Part shown: positions 49,897-57,993 of the stretch, in pieces
Position numbering within the stretch: position 1 is the first letter of the stretch
Layout of the letters: the number at the start of each line of letters is the position of its first letter
Source: Micromonospora sp. H61
GTDB taxonomy: Bacteria; Actinomycetota; Actinomycetes; Mycobacteriales; Micromonosporaceae
NCBI RefSeq assembly: GCF_018070325.1
Contig: NZ_JAGPXY010000002.1
Location: forward strand, 210,079-274,078
Direction: 5' to 3'
DNA length: 64,000 bases
The notes under the pieces: generated by a model
What the model saw: only the letters and a program-made list of their open reading frames with translations
Told to the model about the DNA's origin: nothing
Databases searched by the model: none
Program-made: the position numbers and the translations under genes

Positions 49897-50034
49897 ACCT
49901 CATCCAGAGGGGCTGAGGGATACGGCCCGACGACGCCCCGGCAACCACCCTGCGCGCTCACCGCTGAGCGACCCGCGGGGCAGGTGCCAATTCCGTCCCC
50001 GCCGCACCGTGCGATGCGGGGAAAGATGAGAGGA
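49897..50034 (+). ncRNA. SAM-I (S-box) riboswitch
   Basis: The leader has the S-box core: 'AGGGGCTGAGGGAtacGGCCC' (kink-turn; written mixed for the variable bases), CGGCAACC, and GGTGCCAATTCC. P1 is CTCATC (49899-49904) with GATGAG (50025-50030). The Shine-Dalgarno-like AGAGGA directly follows the 3' strand of P1, nine bases before the thrC start, so control of translation is plausible. SAM binding should turn the gene off. Confidence 0.9.
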
Positions 50035-50042
50035 CTCTCGAC

Positions 50043-51329
50043 ATGACGTCGACGCTCGTCGCCTCCGGCATCGACACCTCCGCCAGCCCCGCCCGCGCCC
50101 TGGTCTGCCGTGCCTGCTCGGCCCGCTACCCGCTCGCCGCCCAGCACGCCTGTTACGAGTGTTTCGGCCCGCTGGAGGTCGACTACGACACCGCGGCACT
50201 GGCCGCCGTCACCCGCGAGCAGATCGAGGCCGGCCCGAACAACATCTGGCGGTACGCCGCCCTGCTCCCCGCCGGCCAGGACCCGGCCAGCCGGGTCACC
50301 CTCGACCCGGGGCTGACCCCGCTGGTGGCGGCCCCGCACCTCGCCGCCGAACTGGGCATCACCGCGCCGCTCTGGGTCAAGGACGACAGCGCCAACCCCA
50401 CCCACTCGTTCAAGGACCGGGTCGTCTCGGTGGCGCTCACCGCCGCCAAGGCACTCGGCTTCAGCCGGTTCGCCTGCGCGTCGACCGGCAACCTGGCCAA
50501 CTCGGTGGCCGCCCACGCGGCCCGCGCCGGGGCGCCCTCGGTGGTCTTCATCCCCAGCGACCTGGAGCAGGGCAAGGTCATCACCACCGCCGTCTACGGC
50601 GGCGAACTGGTCGCCATCGACGGCTCGTACGACGATGTCAACAGGCTCTGCGGCGAGCTGGTGGAGACCGACGAATTCGAGGACACCGCGTTCGTCAACG
50701 TGAACGTCCGGCCGTACTACGCGGAGGGCTCCAAGACCCTCGGCTACGAGGTGGCCGAGCAGCTCGGCTGGCGGATCCCGGCGCAGGTGGTCATCCCGAT
50801 GGCCAGCGGCGAGCTGCTCACCAAGATTGACAAGGCGTTCTCCGAGCTGGTGGAGATCGGCCTGGTCGAGGCGCCCGCCGACGGCTGGAAGGTCTTCGGC
50901 GCGCAGTCCGCCGGCTGCAACCCGATCGCCGTCGCCCTGCACGCCGAGACCGACACGATCGTTCCGGTCAAGCCCACCGGCATCGCCAAATCGCTCAACA
51001 TCGGCGACCCGGCGGCCGGCCTCTACGCCCTGGAGGCGGTCCGCCGCACCGGCGGCTGGATGGAGTACGCCGACGACGACGAGATCCGCGCGGGCATCCG
51101 CGATCTGGCCCGTACCACCGGGGTCTTCGCCGAAACCGCTGGTGGGGTCACAGTGGCCGTGCTGCGCAAGCTGGTCGAGTCCGGTCGGCTCGACCCGACG
51201 GCCGAGACCGTCGTGTTCAACACTGGCGAGGGTCTGAAGACCATCGATGCGGTGGCCGGCCAGGTCGGTCCGACCCACCACATCAAGCCCTCGCTGCGCG
51301 CCGCCCGCGACGCCGGCCTCCTGGGCTGA
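50043..51329 (+). CDS. thrC: Threonine synthase with N-terminal zinc ribbon
   Basis: A 428-residue PLP enzyme that converts O-phosphohomoserine to threonine. Residues 20-45 form a zinc ribbon ('CRACSARYP', 'CYECFGPLE'). The PLP lysine is in 'NPTHSFKDRVVSVA', with 'ASTGNLANSVAAHAARAG' as the phosphate loop and 'NTGEGLKTIDAV' near the end. The SAM-I riboswitch in its leader is its distinctive feature. The gene is followed after about 70 bp by a promoter and RNA gene. In Streptomyces, as I recall, thrC also lies near cspA and groEL2, as here. Confidence 0.9.
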   Translation: MTSTLVASGIDTSASPARALVCRACSARYPLAAQHACYECFGPLEVDYDTAALAAVTREQIEAGPNNIWRYAALLPAGQDPASRVTLDPGLTPLVAAPHLAAELGITAPLWVKDDSANPTHSFKDRVVSVALTAAKALGFSRFACASTGNLANSVAAHAARAGAPSVVFIPSDLEQGKVITTAVYGGELVAIDGSYDDVNRLCGELVETDEFEDTAFVNVNVRPYYAEGSKTLGYEVAEQLGWRIPAQVVIPMASGELLTKIDKAFSELVEIGLVEAPADGWKVFGAQSAGCNPIAVALHAETDTIVPVKPTGIAKSLNIGDPAAGLYALEAVRRTGGWMEYADDDEIRAGIRDLARTTGVFAETAGGVTVAVLRKLVESGRLDPTAETVVFNTGEGLKTIDAVAGQVGPTHHIKPSLRAARDAGLLG

Positions 51330-51397
51330 CGGGCTCGCTCGGAGCCGTGGCCGAGTCGATCAGTCGGTAACTGGGTTTTCGCTGTGAGTGTGGAAAA

Positions 51398-51423
51398 CCT
51401 GCCGCTACGGACTTGACGGCAGG
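51398..51423. terminator. Hairpin after thrC overlapping the next promoter
   Basis: CCTGCCG (51398-51404) pairs with CGGCAGG (51417-51423), loop of 12 nt. It lies 69 bp after the thrC stop and may stop its transcript. It overlaps the -35 box of the following RNA promoter, so the two functions could compete. Confidence 0.45.
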
Positions 51424-51441
51424 AACCGGACGGCGCAAGAT
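51413..51441 (+). promoter_or_regulatory. SigA-type promoter for the RNA gene at 51449
   Basis: TTGACG (51413-51418), exactly 17 bp, then CAAGAT (51436-51441). This is a near-consensus vegetative promoter for a high-GC actinobacterium. Transcription should begin near 51449, where no coding sequence follows. Confidence 0.7.
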
Positions 51442-51448
51442 GCTCCGT

Positions 51449-51576
51449 GCGGGAGGGCATTTCGCCGAAGACTTTTGAAGTTCTTGCGACCCAACGCCGG
51501 AGGCGTTGTGCGAGTGCCCCTCCCGACCAACGTTCGATCGGGCCAGCGAGTAATTCGCTGGCCCGATCGCTTTTGT
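51449..51576 (+). ncRNA. Unassigned structured small RNA of about 128 nt
   Basis: A complete RNA unit: promoter upstream, strong terminator at the end, and compact folding. An outer stem pairs GGGAGGGCA (51451-51459) with TGCCCCTCCC (51515-51524), one bulge. Inside are a hairpin of AAGACTT...AAGTTCTT (about 51468-51485) and a perfect hairpin CAACGCC-GGA-GGCGTTG (51492-51508), a three-way junction. No open frame with a ribosome-binding site lies in it. It is not 4.5S, tmRNA, RNase P or the 6C RNA as I know them. Confidence 0.65.
51535..51576 (+). terminator. Rho-independent terminator of the small RNA
   Basis: A perfect 15-bp stem (51535-51549 with 51555-51569), loop GTAAT, followed by CTTTTGT. 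This is the most classical intrinsic terminator in the window. It stops 20 bases before the GNAT start. Confidence 0.9.
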
Positions 51577-51595
51577 ACGGTGCAGGCTCACCGGC

Positions 51596-52615
51596 ATGAG
51601 CATCACCATCGCGTCGTTCGACGGCGCCGACCGCACGTCGGTCGACGAGGCGTACCGGATCGGGGCGGCGGCCAACGACGCCGATCTCCCGGACTTCCCG
51701 CCCTTCTGCCGGCGCCGCTTCGACGCGTTGTTCCACACGCCGATGCCCGGCACCCGGTCGCTCTGGGCGCTGGCCCGATTGGACGGCGTGCCGGCCGGCT
51801 ACCTCCAACTGGACCTGCCGCAGCTCGACAACACCGACAACGCCACCGTCGAGCTGCTGGTGCATCCGCAGCAGCGGCGCCGGGGCGTTGGCCGGGCCCT
51901 GCACGAGTACGGGCTGCGCCTGCTCCGCGAGCACGGCCGCAAGCGGGTGGTGGCGATGGCCGTCTCCGCGCTGCCCGGCGGGCCGGCCCGAAGCGTGGCC
52001 GGTGACGCGTTCGCTGCCGCTTCCGGCGCTCAACCAGCCCTCACCGAGGTGCGTCGCCGGCTCGACGTCGGCGAGATCGACCGGGTCGCTCTGCGGGCCG
52101 CGCTCGCCGAGGCCCGACCGCGAGCCGAGGGCTATCACTCCGTCTGCTGGCAGGGCTCCACCCCGCAGGAGTACGTGGCGGACATCGCTTACCTCGACGG
52201 CCGGTTGCTGATGGACGCGCCCATGGGCGACGTGCAGTGGGAGCCGGAGCAGGTGGACGCCGAACGGATCCGCGGCAACGAGCGGGCGCTGGACGCCCGG
52301 GGCCGGCGGCGCTACCACCTCGGGATGCGGCACGAGGCGTCCGGTCGGCTGGTCGCCTGGACGCTGCTGGACGTGGGCGCCTCCGCCGACTGGCACGCGT
52401 TCCAGCAGATCACCATCGTCGACCCGGCCCACCGTGGGCACCGGCTCGGCCTCATCGCCAAGGCGGAGAACCTGCACCACCTGCTCACCCACGAGCCGGC
52501 GGTACAGGTGATCGACACCTTCAACGCGGCCAGCAACAGTTACATGGTGTCGATCAACGAACGGCTCGGCTTCCGCCCGGTGGACTGCTGGACCGACTGG
52601 CAGCTCACCCTCTGA
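51596..52615 (+). CDS. Tandem GNAT acetyltransferase (MshD-like arrangement)
   Basis: A 339-residue protein with two GNAT domains. The N-terminal domain has 'ATVELLVHPQQRRRGVGRALHEYGLRLL', a full acetyl-CoA motif. The C-terminal domain has 'QQITIVDPAHRGHRLGLIAKAENLHHLL' and 'DTFNAASNSYMVSINERLGFRPV'. The closest known architecture is MshD (mycothiol synthase), but the sequence is not typical of MshD and the substrate is open. It begins 20 bp after the RNA terminator, so it needs a promoter within or beyond that terminator. Confidence 0.82.
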   Translation: MSITIASFDGADRTSVDEAYRIGAAANDADLPDFPPFCRRRFDALFHTPMPGTRSLWALARLDGVPAGYLQLDLPQLDNTDNATVELLVHPQQRRRGVGRALHEYGLRLLREHGRKRVVAMAVSALPGGPARSVAGDAFAAASGAQPALTEVRRRLDVGEIDRVALRAALAEARPRAEGYHSVCWQGSTPQEYVADIAYLDGRLLMDAPMGDVQWEPEQVDAERIRGNERALDARGRRRYHLGMRHEASGRLVAWTLLDVGASADWHAFQQITIVDPAHRGHRLGLIAKAENLHHLLTHEPAVQVIDTFNAASNSYMVSINERLGFRPVDCWTDWQLTL

Positions 52616-52624
52616 GCCGACCGT

Positions 52625-54817
52625 TCACTCGGCCGTCCGTTCCAGGCGCTCGACCAGTTCGCCGATCGCGGTGTGGAAGTCGTCGTCGGGAGTGAACCGG
52701 TGGCCCCGCACCGGCGGGGGCACGGTGTCGGTCGGTGGGATGAGCAGTCCCTTCGGATCCCGTACCCGACGGTCGACCCGGGCGGCCGGGTCGTCGGGTC
52801 CGGCGACGAACGGACCGAACACCGCTCCGCCCACCGCGTCGGTGTACCGCCACAGGTTGATCCACCGCCAGGCCAACCGGCTGCCGACCTCGCGCAACAT
52901 CTCGTCGCTGACGTACGCCGGGAAGATCCGCCGGTACCGGTTGCCGAGCGGGGCACCGTAGGTGAGCAGAGCCACCCGCCGGCGGCAGTGGTCGGGCAGT
53001 TGAAGGATCGTCGCCGCCGCGAGCACGCTGCCGTGACTCTGCCCGGACAGCAGCACCGCGTTCCCATTGGCGGTGAGCTGCCCGATCCGGCGGGTCAGCT
53101 CGGGGACCGCCCGCTCGACGTAGCACGGCGGGGCGAGTGGATGCGCGGCACGCGGCCAGAAGGTGGCCAGCTCCCAGAGCACCCCGACCAGCCTGATCGC
53201 GCCGGACCGGTAGGCGACCAGCCCCAGCACGGCGAGGATCGCGGCGAACAGCCCGATCAGCAAAGCGCCCAGGTCGGTCACGAAGATCACCGGACGGGCC
53301 AGCGGCTCGCCGCCGAGTCGCAGCGCGAGCGCACCCGGGCCGGGACCGACCACCGAGAGCCCGGCCGCCGCCAGGGTGAGCAGCGCCAACACCACGTACG
53401 CGGTGGCCAGCAGTGGCCCGAGCCGATCCGTCAGCCGGGCACGCACGATCACGTCGCGGACGGCCCGGACCCGTTCGGGGGCCGCCCGGGAGGCTTCCGG
53501 ATAGTCCCGCCGAACCAGTTCCTCGGCCTCCCGACGGCGACGATCACGGCCGATCCGGGGTATGAGCAGTGCCGTCACGAGCACCAGGAGCACGGCGAGG
53601 GAGAAGCCGAGGGTGGCCCAGCGGAAGGCGATCGGCGGCGACAACGGTGGCGCCCCGGGCGGCAGCGGCCGGGCGGGCGTCGGGCTGGAGCCACGGTCCA
53701 GATACTCGGCGAGCCCGTAGGTCAGGCCCGAGTCGTAGGCGACGCCCAGCCCGATCGCGACGGTTGTCAGCACCGGCGCACCCAGCCCGGTCAGCAGGAA
53801 GAGGGACCGAGGAAGGGAACGGCGCTGCACCACGACCACCAGGCCGAGCATCGCGAGCAGCACCACCTGCCCGGCGAACAGTCCGGCGGCCACCGTCCCG
53901 TACCCGGGCAAGGTTCCCTGGGCCGTCCACGGCGGCCGTGGCGCCAACGCGTAGCCCACTGTCAGTACGGTGAGCGCGATGGCCGCCCAGCGGATGGTCC
54001 GCGAGCTCCACTGGTCCCGCTCTCCGCGCCGCTCTATCGCCGGCCGGCAGAGCAGCACCAGCGCGGCGGCGAGCAGCGCCACGTCCGCGGCCAGCAGCAG
54101 CCAGCCGGGCACTGTGGCGTCATGCGGTGCCAGAGCCAGCAGCAGAGTGATGTTGAGCGTGCCCAGCGCCACCGCGACGTGAACCGAGCGCAGGCGGCGC
54201 AGCAGCGAGCGGGTGTCCCAGAAGGCGGGCGCGTCGAGCCGGTCCGCACCTACCCCGGGCGCCTGGTCGCTGTCCTCGGGGAGCTGCCAGGTCCGGGCAC
54301 CGAGGCGCCAGATCAGGACGATCGCGATGATCGGCGGTACGGCCAGCAGTGCGAGCCGCTGCCCTAGCGGCACGCCGCCCAGCCAGGAGATCTCCCGCCG
54401 CCCCTCCAGACACCTCGGGTAGGCCGCGCACTGCCAGGCGATCAGGTCGAGGGACACCCCGACGGCGGAGAGGACGTACATCGAGGTCATCGTCGCGGCG
54501 AGCAGTCGGCACAGCGCCCGCGCGGCGTAGCCGCCGCGTCCGGTGACCGGCAGCATCCAGAGCGCGATGTTGCTGAGCATGAACGGCAGGAGCAGGACCA
54601 GGGAGAACGTCCGGGTGGCGGTGCCGCCGGTCAGCCTGCTCCAGCGGTACGCCTCAAGCGTCACCCCGTTGCGGTCCGCGGCGGCACCGTAGCCGGGCCG
54701 CGGCCGGTAGAAGCCGGAGTTGTCGTCTCCCGCGACCCGCGCGACGATCGGTCGGTCGAGGATCGTCTCGGGCCCCTTGTCGGCGACCCCGTGCACCCGG
54801 ATCTCGGTGATCCTCAC
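52625..54817 (-). CDS. Large polytopic membrane protein with a lipase-like C-terminal domain
   Basis: A 730-residue protein. It begins 'ITEIRVHGVADKGPETILDRP', a lipase/alpha-beta hydrolase-like strand. About ten membrane helices follow in the middle (for example 'LVLLLPFMLSNIALWML', 'LLATAYVVLALLTLAAAGLSVV'). The C-terminal 170 residues have the nucleophile elbow 'LLSGQSHGSVLAAATIL' (Ser near 592) and 'LLTYGAPLGNRYRRIFP'. The hydrolase seems split around the membrane domain. GTG at 54817 has GGGAGGAC upstream. Function unknown. Confidence 0.75.
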   Translation of the reverse strand: MRITEIRVHGVADKGPETILDRPIVARVAGDDNSGFYRPRPGYGAAADRNGVTLEAYRWSRLTGGTATRTFSLVLLLPFMLSNIALWMLPVTGRGGYAARALCRLLAATMTSMYVLSAVGVSLDLIAWQCAAYPRCLEGRREISWLGGVPLGQRLALLAVPPIIAIVLIWRLGARTWQLPEDSDQAPGVGADRLDAPAFWDTRSLLRRLRSVHVAVALGTLNITLLLALAPHDATVPGWLLLAADVALLAAALVLLCRPAIERRGERDQWSSRTIRWAAIALTVLTVGYALAPRPPWTAQGTLPGYGTVAAGLFAGQVVLLAMLGLVVVVQRRSLPRSLFLLTGLGAPVLTTVAIGLGVAYDSGLTYGLAEYLDRGSSPTPARPLPPGAPPLSPPIAFRWATLGFSLAVLLVLVTALLIPRIGRDRRRREAEELVRRDYPEASRAAPERVRAVRDVIVRARLTDRLGPLLATAYVVLALLTLAAAGLSVVGPGPGALALRLGGEPLARPVIFVTDLGALLIGLFAAILAVLGLVAYRSGAIRLVGVLWELATFWPRAAHPLAPPCYVERAVPELTRRIGQLTANGNAVLLSGQSHGSVLAAATILQLPDHCRRRVALLTYGAPLGNRYRRIFPAYVSDEMLREVGSRLAWRWINLWRYTDAVGGAVFGPFVAGPDDPAARVDRRVRDPKGLLIPPTDTVPPPVRGHRFTPDDDFHTAIGELVERLERTAE

Positions 54818-54893
54818 CCGCCGTCCTCCCCTGGCCGGCTCCCCTGGCCGAAGCCCCGCGGTTACCCGCTGCCGCGGCGAGCAACCCCGTGCC

Positions 54894-54987
54894 GTCGGCC
54901 ATTGGCGCTGCTGCTCGCGGACTGGACTCAGGCATGAGCCGCTGTCGGGCATTCGCGCTACTGCTCGCGGACTGGACTCAGGCATGA
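54894..54987. repeat. Two 44-bp direct repeats (period 50) before paaN
   Basis: 54894-54937 and 54944-54987 differ at three positions; CTGCTCGCGGACTGGACT and the following CAGGCATGA are identical. The second copy runs into the paaN start region and the first stands where a promoter would. The region also carries the leader of the divergent membrane-protein gene. Confidence 0.8.
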
Positions 54988-54995
54988 TGGCGGGC

Positions 54996-56669
54996 ATGAC
55001 GGAGACCCCGCATCCCCTGTACGACAGGCACGCCGACACCCTCAACCGTGCGCTGACCGCGATCACGGAGCGGGGCTACTGGTCCGCCTATCCCGAATCC
55101 CCCAGCCCCCGGGTGTACGGCGAGACCGCCGCCGCCGACGGTAAGGCCGCCTTCGAGGCGTACCTCGGCGGGGACTTCCCGCTCGGCCAGCCCGGCGCGG
55201 GCGTTCGGGTCGCCACCGAGACGAGCCCGTTCGGGGTGGAGTTGGCGGTGCGTTACCCGCACGCCGGCCCCGGTGAGCTGGTCGACGCCGCCTCCGCCGC
55301 GCTGCCGGCGTGGCGCGACGCCGGCCCGCAGGCCCGGGTGGGCGTCTGCCTGGAGATCCTCGACCGGCTGCACAAGAACATCTTCGAGCTGGCCAACGCT
55401 GTGCAGTTCACCAGCGGGCAGGCGTTCGTGATGGCCTTTCAGGCTGGTGGCGCGCACGCGCTGGACCGGGCGCTGGAAGCGCTGGCGTACGCGTACGCCG
55501 AGATGACCCGACACCCGGGCACGGCGGGCTGGGAGAAGGCCGCCGGCAAGGGTGACCCGCTGCGGATGACCAAGACGTTCCACGTGGTGCCGCGTGGGGT
55601 GGCGCTGGTGATCGGCTGCAACACCTTCCCGACCTGGAACTCGTACCCCGGGCTGTTCGCCTCGCTGGTCACCGGCAACCCGGTGATCGTCAAGCCGCAC
55701 CCGCGCGCGGTGCTGCCGCTGGCCATCACCGTGAAGTACGCCCGGGAGGTGCTCGCCGAGGCCGGGTTCGACCCGAACCTGATCATGCTGGCGGCCGAGG
55801 CCCCCGGTGAGAAGCTCGCCAGCGACCTGGCCCTGCACCGCGCCATCCGGATCGTCGACTTCACCGGCTCCACCGAGTACGGCGACTGGCTGGAGACGCA
55901 CGCGCGGCAGGCATCGGTCTACACCGAGAAGGCCGGCCTCAACACCGTCGTCATCGACTCCACCGACGACTTCGCCGGCATGTGCCGCAACCTCGGGTTC
56001 ACGCTGACCCTCTACAGCGGGCAGATGTGCACCACCTCCCAGAACATCCTCATCCCGGCCGGGGGCATCGAGACCGACCAGGGGCACAAGAGCTTCGACG
56101 AGGTGGCCGGCGGGATCGCCGCAGCGGTCGGCAAGCTCACCGCCGACCCGGCCCGAGGTGTGGAGCTGACCGGCGCCATCGTCAACGACGGGGTGCTAGA
56201 GCGGCTGGCCGAGGTGACCAAGGTCGGCGAGCCGGTGCTGGAGTCGCGGGCCGTGGCCCACCCGTCGTACGCCGACGCGGTGGTGCGTACCCCGACGATC
56301 GTGAAGCTGACCGCCGACGACGCGGAGACGTACGGCCGGGAGTGGTTCGGGCCTATCTCGTTCGCCATCGCCACCGACTCCACCACGCACAGCCTGGAGC
56401 TGCTGCGCCGGACGGTCGGCGAGAAGGGCGCGCTCACCGCCGGGGTCTACTCGACGAACGAGGCCGTGCTGGACGCGACCGAGGCGGTGGCGATCGAGGT
56501 CGGGGTGCACCTGTCCTGCAACCTCACCGGCGGTGTCTTCGTCAACCAGTCGGCGGCGTTCTCCGACTTCCACGGCAGTGGGGCCAACGCGGCGGCGAAC
56601 TCGGCGCTGACCGACGGGGCTTATGTGGCGAACCGGTTCCGGATCGTGCAGTCGCGGCGTCATGTTTGA
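54996..56669 (+). CDS. paaN: Phenylacetic acid degradation protein PaaN (aldehyde dehydrogenase fold)
   Basis: A 557-residue aldehyde-dehydrogenase-like enzyme of the PaaN group. Characteristic motifs: 'PLYDRHADTLNRAL' at the start, 'PRGVALVIGCNTFPTWNSYPGLFASLVTGNPVIVKPHP' (in part), 'GLNTVVIDSTDDF', the nucleophile in 'LYSGQMCTTSQNI' (Cys near 344) and the C-terminal 'GVFVNQSAAFSDFHGSG'. It should oxidise the ring-opened aldehyde of phenylacetyl-CoA or a similar aldehyde. No paaABCDE genes are near. Start ATG 54996 is chosen; 54984 and 54987 are alternatives inside the repeat. Confidence 0.85.
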   Translation: MTETPHPLYDRHADTLNRALTAITERGYWSAYPESPSPRVYGETAAADGKAAFEAYLGGDFPLGQPGAGVRVATETSPFGVELAVRYPHAGPGELVDAASAALPAWRDAGPQARVGVCLEILDRLHKNIFELANAVQFTSGQAFVMAFQAGGAHALDRALEALAYAYAEMTRHPGTAGWEKAAGKGDPLRMTKTFHVVPRGVALVIGCNTFPTWNSYPGLFASLVTGNPVIVKPHPRAVLPLAITVKYAREVLAEAGFDPNLIMLAAEAPGEKLASDLALHRAIRIVDFTGSTEYGDWLETHARQASVYTEKAGLNTVVIDSTDDFAGMCRNLGFTLTLYSGQMCTTSQNILIPAGGIETDQGHKSFDEVAGGIAAAVGKLTADPARGVELTGAIVNDGVLERLAEVTKVGEPVLESRAVAHPSYADAVVRTPTIVKLTADDAETYGREWFGPISFAIATDSTTHSLELLRRTVGEKGALTAGVYSTNEAVLDATEAVAIEVGVHLSCNLTGGVFVNQSAAFSDFHGSGANAAANSALTDGAYVANRFRIVQSRRHV

Positions 56670-56686
56670 TCTTTAGTTGCGGTGGG

Positions 56687-56760
56687 GGTTTCCGGGGCAG
56701 CCCGCCCCGCTCCGGGCGGTCAGGCTTGATCCCTGCGCGGGTCGGGCTGCCCCGGAAACC
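56687..56760. repeat. Palindromic intergenic repeat with 18-bp arms
   Basis: GGTTTCCGGGGCAGCCCG (56687-56704) is exactly inverted at 56743-56760. Inside, CCGCCC/GGGCGG forms another stem. It lies 17 bp after paaN and before the convergent GNAT, so it may terminate both, but the arms are much longer and more regular than the other terminators here. Confidence 0.75.
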
Positions 56761-56838
56761 CTTTGTGGGCACGGTGGGGGCATCGCTGCCGGCTTTTGGG
56801 GGCAGCTCAATGGTTCTGCCGTGGGATGGTTCTTGGTT

Positions 56839-57369
56839 TTAGGCGGGTCTGCGCATTTGTAGCTCGGTTAGGGCTGGGATGTTCGGGTGGGGGACTCGTA
56901 CCCCGGTGTCCTTGAAGCCCAGGCGCTGGTAGGCGCGGTAGGCGCGGTCGTTGCCGACCACCACCTCCAGCAGCAGTTCCGGTCGGCCACAGGCTCGCGA
57001 CCAGGCGGCCACCCCGTCGATCAGCTCGCCGAGCAGGCCACTGCCGCGCCAGGTCGGCGTGACGTACACGGCGTAGATCACGGTCAGCCCCGGCTCGTTC
57101 GGGTGGGTCGTACCACCGGCGTGCCCGACCAACCGGCCGCCCGGATCGGCGACGAACTGCGCGTTACCGACACCGGCCGAGGTGTACGCGACCCGGGCGG
57201 CGAACTCGTTGTGCGGTCGGGCCGCAGCGTCCGCCAGGGTCTCCAGGAAGGCCAACGGCGCGTCGGCCAGCATCTCCAGGCGCAGCGCCCGCATCCGGGC
57301 GGCGTCCTCCGGCCGGACCCGGCGGATCTCCGCGAGCCGCAGGGCCGGCGAGCCCATGTCGGTGGTCAT
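56839..57369 (-). CDS. GNAT-family N-acetyltransferase
   Basis: A 176-residue acetyltransferase. 'IRRVRPEDAARMRALRLEML' is the typical first strand-helix, 'VIYAVYVTPTWRGSGLLGELIDGV' the acetyl-CoA loop (the usual RGxGxG is RGSGLLG) and 'NDRAYRAYQRLGFKDTG' the C-terminal motif. The substrate is unknown. ATG 57369 begins MTTDMG; ATG 57357 is also possible. It is a single gene. Confidence 0.83.
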   Translation of the reverse strand: MTTDMGSPALRLAEIRRVRPEDAARMRALRLEMLADAPLAFLETLADAAARPHNEFAARVAYTSAGVGNAQFVADPGGRLVGHAGGTTHPNEPGLTVIYAVYVTPTWRGSGLLGELIDGVAAWSRACGRPELLLEVVVGNDRAYRAYQRLGFKDTGVRVPHPNIPALTELQMRRPA

Positions 57370-57696
57370 GTCCGCATGCCTACCACAGGGCGGGGATGGC
57401 GTTTCGCGAGCTGGGCCCGATCGCCGTCATCTCGGGGCCCGCCCTGCGGCCCTCCCCTCCATTCGCAAATGACGCTGGCGAATCCGGTGGCTCGGGAACC
57501 CGGCCGATCAGCGCGGTCGGGACGCCCCGATGTCTGTCGGATTTGTGGCCGTGCGCCTCCGTCACTCCTCGTGTAGCGTGCGATTTCGGTCACCTGCTTC
57601 AATGGCGGTCATCGATCGCTGAGTCGGTGGTCCGGGGCGTCCGGCCGTGCCGTGCGCCGAGTCAGGCAACGCCGCGCAGAGTGAGGGAAGTGCACC
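57370..57696. other. 327-bp region upstream of cspA
   Basis: It holds the divergent GNAT leader and the cspA promoter and leader. TAGCGT at 57574-57579 is a possible -10 box, which would leave a leader of about 110 nt, in line with the long leaders of cold-shock genes, but I see no good -35. GGGCCC segments at about 57415 and 57436 are inverted and could form a stem. No coding frame with a ribosome-binding site was found. Confidence 0.4.
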
Positions 57697-57900
57697 GTGG
57701 CACAGGGCTCCGTGAAGTGGTTCAACGCCGAAAAGGGCTACGGCTTCATCGCCGTCGACGGCGGTCAGGACGTGTTCGTCCACTTCTCCGCGATCGAGAT
57801 GGACGGTTACAAGGCGCTGGACGACGGTCAGCGGGTCGAGTTCGAGATCACCCAGGGCCAGAAGGGCCCACAGGCGGAGCACGTACGCGTCATCGGCTGA
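57697..57900 (+). CDS. cspA: Cold-shock protein, CspA family
   Basis: A 67-residue single cold-shock domain that binds single-stranded RNA and DNA. RNP1 is 'KGYGFIAV' and RNP2 'VFVHFSAI', both complete, with '[11 protein letters not shown]' at the start and 'GPQAEHVRV' at the end. GTG 57697 follows GAGGGAAG. It is a stand-alone gene between the GNAT and a membrane-protein gene, 94 bp from the latter. Confidence 0.96.
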   Translation: MAQGSVKWFNAEKGYGFIAVDGGQDVFVHFSAIEMDGYKALDDGQRVEFEITQGQKGPQAEHVRVIG

Positions 57901-57993
57901 ACTCCTGGCCGATCGGCCCCGTGAGTCGGGGCTGCGGCAGGGGCGCACAGCCGGGAAGATCGTGAACCGTTCCAGCCGATTTGAGGAGCGTTC

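Noticed and set aside
50043..51329. Cysteate or other PLP synthase instead of threonine synthase
   Set aside because: Length, zinc ribbon and PLP motifs fit threonine synthase. The riboswitch alone is not a reason to rename it, though the activity is inferred.
51449..51576. 6C RNA, 6S RNA or 4.5S RNA
   Set aside because: There are no C6 loops, no long central bubble of the 6S type that I can draw, and no SRP tetraloop motif. I left it unassigned.
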